The notes under the pieces are model-generated. The model did not search any database and had not been told where the DNA came from. It saw only the letters and a program-made list of their open reading frames with translations. From the NCBI GenBank assembly GCA_002281735.1, contig NCGK01000005.1:34465-98464 (forward strand): DNA of 64,000 nt, in the 5' to 3' direction. The DNA is from Gammaproteobacteria bacterium 28-57-27 (GTDB lineage: Bacteria > Pseudomonadota > Gammaproteobacteria > Halothiobacillales > Halothiobacillaceae). Numbering within the stretch: position 1 is the stretch's first letter; every line of letters starts with the position of its first letter. Below, piece by piece: positions 1-8,936 of this stretch. Both the position numbers and the translations under genes were made by a program.

Positions 1-206
1 ATCTCATCCAGTGTCACTGGCAAGGTGGTGTCGTGTCCTTGCACCACCATCCCCAGCGAGTCGCCCACCAGAATCATGTCCACGCCCGCCTCGGTCATGA
101 CACGCGCCAGCGAGGCATCGTAGGCGGTCAGACAGGTAATACGCTCGCCGCGCCGCTTCATCGCTGCCAGCGTGGTGACGGACACCGGACGTTGTCTATT
201 GCTCAT
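1..206 (-). CDS. panB: 3-methyl-2-oxobutanoate hydroxymethyltransferase, N-terminal part
   Basis: First step of pantothenate synthesis: transfers a hydroxymethyl group from 5,10-methylene-tetrahydrofolate to alpha-ketoisovalerate, giving ketopantoate. Only the first 68 codons lie in the window; the gene runs off the left edge. Visible family features are the N-terminal [10 protein letters not shown] stretch, [10 protein letters not shown], and the metal-site region [13 protein letters not shown] with the conserved Asp of GDS. The ATG at 206-204 follows a GGAGC ribosome site and lies 17 bases after folK, matching the classical pcnB-folK-panB order of gammaproteobacteria. Confidence 0.93.
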   Translation of the reverse strand, partial: MSNRQRPVSVTTLAAMKRRGERITCLTAYDASLARVMTEAGVDMILVGDSLGMVVQGHDTTLPVTLDE

Positions 207-223
207 GGCTTAAGCTCCTCACT

Positions 224-739
224 CTACATCAGCGGAAAACAGACATCGGCCGCCCGCGCCGCCAGTAAATCGTTCAAAGCGCCCTGCCCCGGAATATCCA
301 GCATTGGCGCAAGCTCCGCCAGGGGACGCAACACAAAGGCTCGCGTGGCAATTCCCGGATGCGGCAATTTGAGCGTCTCGCTGTCCACCTGCCAATCGGC
401 ATACAGCAAAAGATCGAGATCAATAATGCGCTCGCCCCAGTGCCGGGTGCGTACTCGCCCCTGCGCCCGCTCGATGTCTTGCAGCGCCGCAAGCAGTTGC
501 AAGGGTGACAACAAGGTTTCCAGCTCGACCACCGCATTCACATAATCCGGCTGATCGAGCGGCCCCAAGGGCGGACTGGCGTACAGCCGCGATTGGCGCA
601 ACAACTGAGATTGCGGCAACCCGGCCAGCGCTTCAATCGCATGTTTAACCTGTGCGATGGGGTCGTCAAGATTACTACCCAAGCCGATATAGGCGCGCAA
701 TGAACTCAAATCGGCACTCAAACCGCTGGCGGCGGACAT
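224..739 (-). CDS. folK: 2-amino-4-hydroxy-6-hydroxymethyldihydropteridine pyrophosphokinase (HPPK)
   Basis: Transfers pyrophosphate from ATP to 6-hydroxymethyl-7,8-dihydropterin in folate synthesis (cytoplasm). The 171-residue product has the usual family length. It shows the N-terminal YIGLGSNL strand and the HPPK signature RTRHWGERIIDLDLLLY near residues 96-112, whose DLD aspartates bind the two magnesium ions. LPHPGIATRAFVLRPLAEL follows, as expected. The start overlaps the pcnB stop by 22 bases, so the two are translationally coupled. The first 12 residues could be slightly over-extended, but no better start is obvious. Confidence 0.96.
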   Translation of the reverse strand: MSAASGLSADLSSLRAYIGLGSNLDDPIAQVKHAIEALAGLPQSQLLRQSRLYASPPLGPLDQPDYVNAVVELETLLSPLQLLAALQDIERAQGRVRTRHWGERIIDLDLLLYADWQVDSETLKLPHPGIATRAFVLRPLAELAPMLDIPGQGALNDLLAARAADVCFPLM

Positions 740-3144
740 GCTGGAGCTTCGGGGTCGTGTTCAAGCGCTGCGGCATTGCCCGCGTCGCCATCCACCACGA
801 CGGGTGGCGCAACATCGGCCTCAACAGCAACCTCGGCGGAAACTTGTTCAGTGTCGTGGGTTGCTTCTGGTTCAGCTTCAGGTACAGCGTCCGCCTCGTT
901 AGCTGGCAGTGAAGGCATTTCAGGCATGACTTCGGCGGGTGCTGCATCCGAGGGTCTATCCAAGGGCACATCCAGCGGCGCGTCAGGTGATGGGGCATCA
1001 GGCGACTCGGACACGAGCTGGGAGGGCTCTTGCTCGACATCCTGCCCGTCCAGTACCACGCTGCTCAGAGGCATTTCAGGCGGCTCATCTGCAGGCACCA
1101 CCGCTTCAGGCTGCGCATCGTCCGCCTCAACCTCGGCATAGCCCGCATCGGCGGACTCGGACTCGGACTCGGACTCGGACTCATGCTCATGCTCATGCTC
1201 ATGCTCATGCTCATGCTCATGCTCATGCTCATGCTCGATATTTTCGGCTTCGCCATCCGTCTCTTCAACCGCTACGGCGCTTTCTGCACCCTTGCGCCGA
1301 CGCGAAGAACGGCGGCGCTTGCTGCGCCCCTTGTCACCCACACCCAAAACCTGTTGTTCGTCCGCGCCGGATTCAACGAACGCCTGCCACCATGCGGCAT
1401 CTTCCACCGCCTGCGGCTCGCCGACCTGCGCGCGCAGCAGCAGAAAATCATAGGCCGCACGGAAGCGCGGATGACCATGCAAACTGGCCACACCACGTCC
1501 CTGATGCACCACAAAGCGCACCTGCATTTCCCAGATTTCGCGGATCAGCAACTGCAAATGACGTGGAATGGACACATGCGGCTGCATCAGCTGCATGACG
1601 TCATCACCCGCCTGTTGCAGCAGCATGGCCTCCGGCTGTCCGGCGTGCGCATGTGCCTGCGCCTGCATCACCACCACCGGCCACAACAAGGCGGCAAACA
1701 GGAAGGCGGTGGACAGCGGCAAGCCTTCGGCCACGCGGCGGTCGGTATTGCTCAGTGCCGCATACAAAAACGCCCACGCCGCACCATCATCCTCAACCTG
1801 GCTCAAAGCCTCGTGCAGCGGTGGCATCAGCCAGCGCAACAGATCCAGGCGCACCAGTTCATTGAGCGAGGCCGCGCCGTGGCCGGTGTGGAACAGCTTG
1901 ATGCACTCATCAATCAAGCGCGCCGGAGGAATGCCCGCCAGCAAGGACGAGAGCTCGGCGATAGGCTTTTCTGTATCGTCATGCAGCTTAAAGCCCAATT
2001 TGGCGGCAAAGCGCGCCGCACGCAGCATACGCACCGGGTCTTCACGGTAGCGCGTTTCAGGGTCGCCGAGCAGGCGCAGCACGCCGTCGCGCAAGTCCTG
2101 CATCCCGCCCACATGATCGAGCACGGAAAAATCCGCAATGTCGTAATACAGCGCATTCACCGTGAAGTCGCGGCGCGGTACATCGTCTTCAATCGTGCCA
2201 TAGACGTTATCACGCAGCAGGCGACCGCTCTCGTCAGCCTGCCGCCCTGGCTCATCCTCGCCCGATGCGCGGAAGGTCGCCACTTCCACCACATCACGCC
2301 CAAACAGCACATGCGCCAGGCGGAAACGACGACCGATCAAACGGCAATTACGGAACAAGCGCCGCACCTGCTCGGGTGTGGCATCGGTGGCAATATCAAA
2401 ATCTTTCGGTGCACGCCCCAGCAACACATCACGCACGCCGCCGCCGACCAGCAAGGCGCGGAAACCGGACTCATGCAGGCGATACAACACGCTCAGCGCA
2501 TTCTTGCTGATGTCCTTGCGTGAAACGCGGTGCTGGTCACGCGGGATGGCAAATGGCGAAGGCACATAATCGGCGGGCGGAACCCAAGGCTCGCGCTCGC
2601 TGAAAGGCGCATCGGCAACCGGCTGGCTGGCTTCGGCGCTATCGGCGCTATCGGCGCTATCGGCGCTATCGGCGCTATCGGCGCTATCGGCGCTATCAGC
2701 GCTATCAGCGCTATCAGCGCTATCGGCGGCAACCTCAATCTCCGGCGTGTCAAGCTGCATCTCTTCGATCGGTTCGGGCTGCACGCTGGCATCCTCAGGC
2801 ATCACATCAGCCATCACAAGCGCGGCAGGCTCCATCTCGGCGGGCGGATTCGCGGGCACCTCATTGGACTCAACCTCATTGGACTCGGCCTCATTAGGCT
2901 CGGTCGCATGGGACGCAGCCTCATCTGAATTGAGCTCAACGGGCTCAGCCTCATTGGATTCAAACTCAGTGGGTTCAAACGCACTGGGCTCGACCTCAAC
3001 AGGCTCGGACACAGCAAACACTACAGGGGGAATCGTCTCAACCGACTCGGCGGCGGACTCAACAGGCAAATCGTGGGATTCAGAAACCATCGTTAAAACA
3101 ACATGAATAAGGTGAGTGTCGTGCAGTACCCATCCACGACTCAA
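718..3144 (-). CDS. pcnB: Poly(A) polymerase I with long repetitive acidic extensions
   Basis: Adds 3' poly(A) tails to RNA and promotes RNA decay. The nucleotidyltransferase core begins near residue 200; GGGVRDVLLGR and DFDIATDATPEQ hold the catalytic aspartates near residues 232-258. It continues through the RNA-binding head and a basic patch (KGRSKRRRSSRRRK near 605), as in Escherichia coli. At about 808 residues it is far longer than the usual 430-500. The excess is an N-terminal acidic tract with ten Asp-Ser-Ala repeats (residues 139-169) and a C-terminal His-Glu/Ser-Glu tract (637-663), both encoded by tandem DNA repeats. The start is uncertain: TTG at 3144 keeps the longest frame, while ATG at 3090 is a better codon with no clear ribosome site. 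It leads folK and panB. Confidence 0.93.
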   Translation of the reverse strand: MSRGWVLHDTHLIHVVLTMVSESHDLPVESAAESVETIPPVVFAVSEPVEVEPSAFEPTEFESNEAEPVELNSDEAASHATEPNEAESNEVESNEVPANPPAEMEPAALVMADVMPEDASVQPEPIEEMQLDTPEIEVAADSADSADSADSADSADSADSADSADSADSAEASQPVADAPFSEREPWVPPADYVPSPFAIPRDQHRVSRKDISKNALSVLYRLHESGFRALLVGGGVRDVLLGRAPKDFDIATDATPEQVRRLFRNCRLIGRRFRLAHVLFGRDVVEVATFRASGEDEPGRQADESGRLLRDNVYGTIEDDVPRRDFTVNALYYDIADFSVLDHVGGMQDLRDGVLRLLGDPETRYREDPVRMLRAARFAAKLGFKLHDDTEKPIAELSSLLAGIPPARLIDECIKLFHTGHGAASLNELVRLDLLRWLMPPLHEALSQVEDDGAAWAFLYAALSNTDRRVAEGLPLSTAFLFAALLWPVVVMQAQAHAHAGQPEAMLLQQAGDDVMQLMQPHVSIPRHLQLLIREIWEMQVRFVVHQGRGVASLHGHPRFRAAYDFLLLRAQVGEPQAVEDAAWWQAFVESGADEQQVLGVGDKGRSKRRRSSRRRKGAESAVAVEETDGEAENIEHEHEHEHEHEHEHEHEHESESESESESADAGYAEVEADDAQPEAVVPADEPPEMPLSSVVLDGQDVEQEPSQLVSESPDAPSPDAPLDVPLDRPSDAAPAEVMPEMPSLPANEADAVPEAEPEATHDTEQVSAEVAVEADVAPPVVVDGDAGNAAALEHDPEAPACPPPAV
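1156..1233. repeat. Hexanucleotide tandem repeat in the pcnB 3' part
   Basis: Four ctcgga units followed by nine ctcatg units, 78 bp in all. On the coding strand they read as Ser-Glu and His-Glu dipeptides. The unit length is a multiple of three, so changes in copy number would lengthen or shorten the protein without shifting the frame. Confidence 0.95.
2638..2727. repeat. Nine-base tandem repeat in the pcnB 5' part
   Basis: Ten units of gctatc(g/a)gc in perfect register, encoding a run of Asp-Ser-Ala tripeptides before the catalytic domain. Three adjacent units share an a-for-g change at the same place, which points to recent expansion by slippage or unequal exchange. Confidence 0.95.
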
Positions 3145-3264
3145 AAAACAGGCGGCTGGCTTCGTATCCAGCCCAAGGACTCGATCCTTGAGGTTGCCCG
3201 TTATGGGCTCAGCCCAGCTTCAACACTTGGTGCGTTGCAGAAAACACTCGCTCTAAACGCACCA

Positions 3265-3999
3265 CTAAAAAATTGAGGGAGCTGATATGAGAACCTCGTC
3301 CTCATCAAGCTCCAGCAAAGCGACCAGCGCTTGCAAATCATTCACCTGTGCACAGGGCGGCACGAGATGTGGCGGCCAGTCCACTGCATGGCGATTGAGC
3401 CACACCGCACGCACACCCGCGCGTTGCGCCCCCAAAACATCGTGTTCGGGATGGTCGCCCACATGCAGCATGCTTTCAGCCAATGCACCCAAATCCGCCA
3501 GTGCCGCGTGAAACATCGCAGGGTCAGGCTTCGCTGCGCCCACCCTGGCCGAGTTCACGGACGCGCTAAAGTACCGCGTCAAGCCAATCCGTTCAATACA
3601 TGCGTTGCCATTCGACAGGGCGACCAAGGTATAACGCCGCGCCAAACGCGCCAAAACGCTTTCAACGTCCGGAAAAAGCTCCACCGTATTGCGCTCGGCA
3701 AAGAAAACCGCAAAGGCATCTTCGGCGAAGTCGTCAGCATAACCCGCCTGTCGCCCCAAATGGCGCAGAAAGGTTTTGCGCATCTGAGTCAGATCATGCT
3801 TCTCCTGCGGCCTTGCGTGCATAAAGTCCAGGCAAGCTTCGTGCAACGTCTGCGGCGTATGCCCTTCGGTGATGCGTGGGTAACGTGCCTCAAGCCAGGC
3901 AAACAGCACGCGATTGGCGCGGGTAATGACCGGATCAATCGCCCACAGCGTGTCGTCCAGATCAAAACTGATGACACGAATATCCCTCAACCCCGTCAT
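3265..3999 (-). CDS. HAD-superfamily phosphatase (YigB-like)
   Basis: A 244-residue haloacid-dehalogenase hydrolase. Motif I is FDLDDTLW (residues 12-19, with the nucleophile and acid aspartates), motif II is ALSNGN, and motifs III/IV are KPDPAMF and GDHPEHDVLGA. A helical cap lies between motifs I and II. The size and the DDTLW motif resemble YigB, which dephosphorylates the riboflavin precursor and FMN, but substrate cannot be read from sequence. The start overlaps the stop of the upstream ABC ATPase by 4 bases, so the two are probably cotranscribed. Confidence 0.85.
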   Translation of the reverse strand: MTGLRDIRVISFDLDDTLWAIDPVITRANRVLFAWLEARYPRITEGHTPQTLHEACLDFMHARPQEKHDLTQMRKTFLRHLGRQAGYADDFAEDAFAVFFAERNTVELFPDVESVLARLARRYTLVALSNGNACIERIGLTRYFSASVNSARVGAAKPDPAMFHAALADLGALAESMLHVGDHPEHDVLGAQRAGVRAVWLNRHAVDWPPHLVPPCAQVNDLQALVALLELDEDEVLISAPSIF

Positions 4000-5633
4000 G
4001 CTGCAGCCACCTCATCCAGCACACCCGCCGCCTGCACCAAGCTGCGCGTGTAGGCTTCACGCGGGTGTTTCAACAAGGCCAAGGTCTCGCCCTGCTCCAC
4101 CACCCGCCCGTCGCGCAGCACCATCACCCGATGCGCCATGGCACGAATCACGCGCAAATCGTGCGAAATCAGCACATAACTCAGGCCATGTCGGCGTTGC
4201 AGGTCTTGCAGCAAGCTCAACACCTGTTTTTGCACCGACACATCCAGCGCGCTGGTCGGCTCATCCAGCACAATCAGGCGCGGGCGCAACACCAGCGCGC
4301 GCGCAATCGCAATGCGCTGGCGTTGCCCGCCGGAAAACTCATGCGGATAACGCCACAGCATCTCCGCACTCAAACCGACCTCCTCCAACGCCTCCACCAC
4401 CCGTGCCTGGCGCGCCTCGGCGCTCAGTTCCGGCTCATGCACCTGCAAACCTTCGCCCACAATCGCCGCAACACTCATGCGCGGTGAAAGCGAGGCAAAC
4501 GGATCCTGAAACACGATCTGCGCCATGCGCCGCGCCGTGCGCAGGGGTTTGGCATCCAGCCCGTGCCAGTCCTGCCCGGCAATGCGCACCTCACCCTCGC
4601 CAGGGGTCAGGCGCAACAGCACATGCGCCAACGTGGTCTTGCCCGAACCCGACTCACCGACCACCCCCAAGGTTTCCCCCGCGCGCAAGCTCAGGTTCAC
4701 ATTGTGCAAAGTGACGATGGGTGTGGCACGTTTAAACCAACCGCCATCCTGCCCGGCACGCACACAACCCACGGCCTGCGCCTCCAGCACGGGTGCCGCC
4801 TCCGCCGCAGGCACAGCCACCAAATCACGCACCGGCGCACTCTCCAGCAGCAGACGGGTGTAGGCATGTTCGGGATGCGCAAACACCGCCTCCACTGAGC
4901 CGCGTTCGACCACCTCGCCATGCCGCATCACCACCACATCTTCGGCAAAACGGCGCACCAGCGGCAGATCATGCGTAATCATCAACACCGCCAGCCCCAT
5001 TTCACGCTGCAAATCCGCCAGCAATTCCAGAATCTGTGCCTGCACGGTCACATCCAGCGCCGTGGTCGGCTCATCGGCAATCAGCAAACGCGGACGACAG
5101 GCCAGCGCCATGGCAATCATCACGCGTTGGCGCTGGCCACCGGAAAGCTGATGCGGCAGCGCATCCACCCGCCGTTGTGGTTCACGAATGCCGGTACGCT
5201 CCAAAAGCTCGATGGCACGACTGCGCGCCTGCGCCTTGCTCATCCCCTCATGCACAATCAGCGTCTCGGCAATCTGCTTGCCGATAGGATGCAGTGGGTT
5301 GAGCGCGCTCATCGGCTCCTGAAAAATCATGCCGATTTCGCGCCCACGAATCGCGCGCATTTTGTTCTCGGGCAAACCGAGCAACGATTGCCCGTTAAAC
5401 ATCACCTCGCCACGATGCAGACGCGCCAGCTGCGGATCGAGCAAACGCAAAATCGCCAGCGCCGTGACCGATTTACCCGACCCCGACTCCCCCACCAGCG
5501 CCACCCGCCCGCCGGCGGGAACATCAAAACTCACCCCGCGCAAAACCTCGCGCTCGCTCGTCCCCGTCACCGAAGGCAGCGCAAAGCTCAAATGCAGATT
5601 CTTGACGCTTAAAAGTGGGGAGTTGATGTTCAT
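3996..5633 (-). CDS. Peptide ABC transporter, duplicated ATP-binding protein (YejF/DppDF type)
   Basis: One chain of about 545 residues with two complete ABC ATPase domains. Each has a Walker A (GESGSGKS and GESGSGKT), a signature (LSGGQRQR and FSGGQRQR) and a Walker B with DEPTTALD or DEPTSALD. This fused layout is typical of YejF and related oligopeptide or microcin C importers. No permease or binding-protein gene is adjacent, so the partners must be elsewhere. I chose ATG 5633, preceded by a GGGGGG purine run, over an in-frame upstream start at 5657 that would overlap murB. The upstream bases belong to a palindromic repeat. Confidence 0.9.
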   Translation of the reverse strand: MNINSPLLSVKNLHLSFALPSVTGTSEREVLRGVSFDVPAGGRVALVGESGSGKSVTALAILRLLDPQLARLHRGEVMFNGQSLLGLPENKMRAIRGREIGMIFQEPMSALNPLHPIGKQIAETLIVHEGMSKAQARSRAIELLERTGIREPQRRVDALPHQLSGGQRQRVMIAMALACRPRLLIADEPTTALDVTVQAQILELLADLQREMGLAVLMITHDLPLVRRFAEDVVVMRHGEVVERGSVEAVFAHPEHAYTRLLLESAPVRDLVAVPAAEAAPVLEAQAVGCVRAGQDGGWFKRATPIVTLHNVNLSLRAGETLGVVGESGSGKTTLAHVLLRLTPGEGEVRIAGQDWHGLDAKPLRTARRMAQIVFQDPFASLSPRMSVAAIVGEGLQVHEPELSAEARQARVVEALEEVGLSAEMLWRYPHEFSGGQRQRIAIARALVLRPRLIVLDEPTSALDVSVQKQVLSLLQDLQRRHGLSYVLISHDLRVIRAMAHRVMVLRDGRVVEQGETLALLKHPREAYTRSLVQAAGVLDEVAAA

Positions 5634-5638
5634 GAGAT

Positions 5639-6721
5639 TTACCCCCCGCTCCCGCAAGCGGGAGAGGGGCTGGGGGTGAGGGCTGACGAATGAGACGAAT
5701 GCTCAACCGCTGGAACTAAAATCGGCTCAGGGCGCAAACTTACACCAAAGCGCGCCTGCACGCTCTGCATAACCTGCTCAGCCAACGCCCACAATTCCGC
5801 GCCGCTGGCCACGCCATGATTGACCAACACCAAAGCGTGTTTGTCATACACCCCGGCATCGCCCTGCCGCTGCCCTTTCCAGCCGCATTGTTCAATCAAC
5901 CACGCCGCCGACAGCTTGACCTGACCATCCGCCACTTCCCACATCGGCATCATCGGCCACTGTTCACGCAAGATCGCCGCCTGTTCACTGCTGATGATGG
6001 GATTCTGAAAAAAACTCCCCACACTGCCCGGCTGATCGGCCTCAAGCCCCGGCAACTTACCCCGCCGCACGCTGCAAATCGCATCGGAAACCGCGTGCGG
6101 GGTTAGCGCCGCGTTCCCCAATGCCTCCCTAACCCCCGGATAATCCAGCTTGGGCACAAAGGTCTTGGGCAGTTTGAGCAACACCGAGGTAATCAGATAC
6201 CGCCCGGGTTCCTGCTTGAAACGGCTGTCACGATAGGCAAAACGACAGTCCTCCGCCGTCATGACACCCGCTTCGCCTGTGGTCATATCCACCACATCCA
6301 CCGCCGCACAGCGCTCCGCCAACTCCACCCCATAGGCACCGATGTTTTGCACCGGCGCTGCGCCGACTGTGCCCGGAATCAAGGATAGGTTTTCCAAACC
6401 TGCCCAGCCCTGTTCGACGGTGTGGCGCACCAGGTCATGCCAGTTCTCACCCGCCGCCACCGCCAAAAAACGCTGCGTGTCACTCTCCCCCAACAACTCG
6501 ATCCCCTTGAGGGCGACATGCAGCACCACACCGGGGAAGTCATCGCGCAGCAGAACATTGCTGCCGCCGCCCAGAATCAGACGTGGCAGTTTGTGCAAGC
6601 GCGTATCGGCAAGAAAAACGGGAATATCCTCCAACGTTTCCAGCGTGACGAAATAACGCGCCCCCACATCGACGCGAAAGGTATTGAACGCAAGCAGTGA
6701 GGCATTTTCAGTAATGAGCAT
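5639..6721 (-). CDS. murB: UDP-N-acetylenolpyruvoylglucosamine reductase
   Basis: NADPH-dependent FAD enzyme completing UDP-MurNAc synthesis for peptidoglycan. It shows the FAD-binding GGGSNVLLRDDF and PGTVGAAPVQNIGAYG, the YRDSRFK arginine region, and GSFFQNP, which carries the catalytic serine. The start ATG at 6721 puts MLITENASLLAFNTF at the N-terminus as in homologues. The last 14 or so residues (ending LTPSPSPACGSGG) are encoded by a palindromic repeat that has supplied a new stop codon, so the C-terminus is not native. Confidence 0.94.
   Translation of the reverse strand: MLITENASLLAFNTFRVDVGARYFVTLETLEDIPVFLADTRLHKLPRLILGGGSNVLLRDDFPGVVLHVALKGIELLGESDTQRFLAVAAGENWHDLVRHTVEQGWAGLENLSLIPGTVGAAPVQNIGAYGVELAERCAAVDVVDMTTGEAGVMTAEDCRFAYRDSRFKQEPGRYLITSVLLKLPKTFVPKLDYPGVREALGNAALTPHAVSDAICSVRRGKLPGLEADQPGSVGSFFQNPIISSEQAAILREQWPMMPMWEVADGQVKLSAAWLIEQCGWKGQRQGDAGVYDKHALVLVNHGVASGAELWALAEQVMQSVQARFGVSLRPEPILVPAVEHSSHSSALTPSPSPACGSGG
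5642..5682. repeat. Palindromic repeat (GGGAGAGGGG family) overlapping the murB 3' end
   Basis: Inverted repeat with a CTCCCGCAAGCGGGAG hairpin next to GGGGCTGGGGG. The same motif recurs as inverted pairs at 36045-36172 and 54201-54320. Here it forms the end of murB and the leader of the following transporter gene. Confidence 0.85.
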
Positions 6722-6730
6722 ACAAACCCG

Positions 6731-6807
6731 TTTAGCCACAGAGGGCACAGAGGTCACGGAGTTGGAGAAGAAACTCTCTGTGTGCTCTGTGATCTCTGTG
6801 GCTAAAA
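6731..6807. repeat. Palindromic CTCTGTG repeat between lysS and murB
   Basis: An imperfect inverted repeat starting TTTAGCCACAGAG and ending CTCTGTGGCTAAA. Related copies lie at 10046-10138 and, as a half copy, at 44987-45020. It fills the gap downstream of lysS and may act as a hairpin in the transcript. Confidence 0.85.
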
Positions 6808-6814
6808 ATTGTTT

Positions 6815-8326
6815 TCACTCCGGCCGCATATGCGGGAACAACAACACATCCCGGATCGACGGCGAGTCGGTCAACAGCATCACTAGGCGGTCGATGCCAA
6901 TACCCTCGCCTGCAGTCGGCGGTAAACCATGCTCCAGCGCACGAATATAATCCGCGTCAAAGTGCATGGCTTCATCATCGCCCGCGTCTTTATCCGCCAC
7001 TTGCTGCATAAAACGCTCGGCCTGGTCTTCCGCGTCGTTCAACTCGGAGAAACCGTTGGCAATCTCGCGCCCGCCAATAAAGAATTCGAAGCGATCCGTC
7101 ACCATTGGATTCGTATCATTGCGCCTTGCAAGAGGCGAAACTTCTGCCGGGTATTCGGTAATAAAGGTCGGGTTTTTCAGTTGATGCTCGGCGGTGTGCT
7201 CGAAAATTTCGATCTGCACTTTACCCAGACCGTAACTATCTTTGAGTTTAATGCCTAGCTTGCTAGCCAAGGCACGGCAGCGCACGTCGTCATCCAGATC
7301 GTCCATGCTTACGCTATCGTTGAAACGAAGAATCGCCTCTTTAACGGTCATGCGCTCAAATCTCGTACCAAAATCATACACCTCGCCCTGATAGGGCACT
7401 TCGGTTTTACCCAAAATATGCAAAGCAAGGCCGCGCAATAATTCTTCGGTTAAATCCATCAAATCATTATGATCAGCATACGCCTGATAAAACTCAATCA
7501 TCGTAAACTCAGGATTATGCCGCGTAGACAAACCCTCGTTACGGAAATTGCGGTTAATCTCATATACCCGCTCAAAACCACCCACCACCAGACGCTTCAG
7601 GTATAACTCCGGCGCAATACGCAGGAATAACTCCATATCCAGCGTATTGTGAAAGGTGACAAACGGCTTGGCCGCTGCGCCGCCGGGAATAACGTGCATC
7701 ATCGGCGTTTCAACTTCCAGGAACTGGCGCGCATCCAGAAAGTCGCGAATATATTTAATGGCCTTGGTTCGGATGCGGAAAGTTTCTCGCACCGGCTCAT
7801 TCATAATCAAATCCACATAACGTTGACGATAACGCTGCTCGGTATCGGTCAGTCCGTGAAATTTATCCGGCAAGGGGCGCAGCGATTTGGTTAATAAACG
7901 CGCACTATCGGCATGAATGGATAATTCACCCTTATTGGTGCGAAATAAACGCCCGTCCACGCCAATAATGTCGCCGATATCCCAGGTTTTGAAATCATCA
8001 TAGGCCGCGCCCATATCATTCTGGGTGATATAGCACTGAATGCGCCCGGACATATCCAGCACCGACACAAAACTCGCCTTGCCCATAATGCGCTTGGCCA
8101 TTACCCGCCCGGCCACAATCGCGCGCACGGGAGGATTGGCCTCAAACCACTCCTTATCCTTCTCGCCATATTCGGCGTGCAATTCACCCGCCACTACATT
8201 GCGGCGGAAATCGCTGGGAAAGGCAATCCCCTGCTCGCGGATACGCGCCAGCTTGGTGCGACGCTCGGCAATCAGGTGGCTCTCGGAGAGGTTGGCATCA
8301 ACCATCGGGGTGTCGTGTTCAGACAT
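6815..8326 (-). CDS. lysS: Lysyl-tRNA synthetase, class II
   Basis: Charges tRNA-Lys. The 503-residue product has the usual length. It has an N-terminal OB-fold anticodon domain ([16 protein letters not shown] near 95), motif 2 ([21 protein letters not shown] near 262-282) and motif 3 ([11 protein letters not shown] plus SIRDVLLFP at the end). In enterobacteria lysS follows prfB directly; here a ccdAB pair sits between them. Confidence 0.98.
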   Translation of the reverse strand: MSEHDTPMVDANLSESHLIAERRTKLARIREQGIAFPSDFRRNVVAGELHAEYGEKDKEWFEANPPVRAIVAGRVMAKRIMGKASFVSVLDMSGRIQCYITQNDMGAAYDDFKTWDIGDIIGVDGRLFRTNKGELSIHADSARLLTKSLRPLPDKFHGLTDTEQRYRQRYVDLIMNEPVRETFRIRTKAIKYIRDFLDARQFLEVETPMMHVIPGGAAAKPFVTFHNTLDMELFLRIAPELYLKRLVVGGFERVYEINRNFRNEGLSTRHNPEFTMIEFYQAYADHNDLMDLTEELLRGLALHILGKTEVPYQGEVYDFGTRFERMTVKEAILRFNDSVSMDDLDDDVRCRALASKLGIKLKDSYGLGKVQIEIFEHTAEHQLKNPTFITEYPAEVSPLARRNDTNPMVTDRFEFFIGGREIANGFSELNDAEDQAERFMQQVADKDAGDDEAMHFDADYIRALEHGLPPTAGEGIGIDRLVMLLTDSPSIRDVLLFPHMRPE

Positions 8327-8332
8327 TTAATT

Positions 8333-8644
8333 TCAAATTCCGGTAAAAAGAAGATCAATAGCGGCAAGGATGTCCGCCCGAAAAGCTGCCGCGTTGCCGA
8401 CAGGCGCACCGAGCGGCGCACGCGGAATGGCAGCCATCAGCTGAGTGGCACACGCCCAGCTTTCACCCGCATGGATGATGCGCGGCTGGAAACGAGGGTG
8501 AACTTTTTGCACATTCGCTGGCGCGGTGAGCGGTATGACCACAACGCTACGCATCTCATTAAATAGATCGCACTGCACGGCCATAACATAAGGAAACGAC
8601 GTCCGGTCGCGCCCATCGTTGCAATAGATGTCGAACTGAGCCAT
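8333..8644 (-). CDS. ccdB: CcdB-type toxin
   Basis: A 103-residue protein matching F-plasmid CcdB in length and layout. It starts with an AQFDIYCN beta strand, then VVIPLTAPANV, a central GESWACATQLMAAIP segment and the C-terminal INLMFWGI-like IDLLFTGI. CcdB poisons DNA gyrase, and its last Trp-Gly-Ile residues matter for that; here the ending is FTGI, so Trp is replaced by Thr. The start codon abuts the ccdA stop, the normal coupled arrangement. Whether it is still toxic is not visible. Confidence 0.9.
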   Translation of the reverse strand: MAQFDIYCNDGRDRTSFPYVMAVQCDLFNEMRSVVVIPLTAPANVQKVHPRFQPRIIHAGESWACATQLMAAIPRAPLGAPVGNAAAFRADILAAIDLLFTGI

Positions 8645-8893
8645 TTAGAACAGTCTCAATCCATCACCAAAAACACCATGCGTATCGACAAATTCATTGT
8701 AAGCCTGGATGGACTCGGCCAAATCCTCGCGCAATTGGCGCTCCTTCTCGGCTCGAACGAGCTCTGCCAAACGCTCTTCCGCCGCGCGCGAAACATTCAA
8801 CTTGAACTCTCGCGCCTGTCGCAACAAATCGCTGTTGATGGAAAGATTGGTCGATTGTTTGGCTGCGCGCTCGTCATAGATGACTATTCCCAT
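8645..8893 (-). CDS. ccdA: CcdA-type antitoxin
   Basis: An 82-residue antitoxin. The N-terminal part (KQSTNLSINSDLLRQARE) fits a ribbon-helix-helix DNA-binding domain, and the C-terminal AESIQAYNEFVDTHGVFGDGLR fits the CcdB-wrapping tail. I chose ATG 8893, with GAGG upstream, over two upstream ATGs at 8908 and 8914 that lack ribosome sites. It should neutralise CcdB and repress the pair through the upstream palindrome. Confidence 0.88.
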   Translation of the reverse strand: MGIVIYDERAAKQSTNLSINSDLLRQAREFKLNVSRAAEERLAELVRAEKERQLREDLAESIQAYNEFVDTHGVFGDGLRLF

Positions 8894-8916
8894 GACCTCA
8901 TTCCTCATGCACATAA

Positions 8917-8930
8917 ATCATGCGCATGAT
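8917..8930. promoter_or_regulatory. Perfect palindrome upstream of ccdA, candidate operator
   Basis: ATCATGCGCATGAT is a perfect 14-bp dyad 23 bases before the chosen ccdA start and just after prfB. It is a likely CcdA or CcdAB binding site; that role is inferred from position and symmetry only. Confidence 0.55.
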
Positions 8931-8936
8931 AATAAC

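Noticed and set aside
1156..1233. Possible CRISPR-like or minisatellite array
   Set aside because: Units are 6 bp without spacers and lie in frame in pcnB; no CRISPR array or cas gene is seen anywhere in the window.
1030..2523. 497-codon open frame opposite pcnB
   Set aside because: Antisense to a recognised enzyme. The Met-Leu repeat region is just the reverse reading of the His-Glu DNA repeat.
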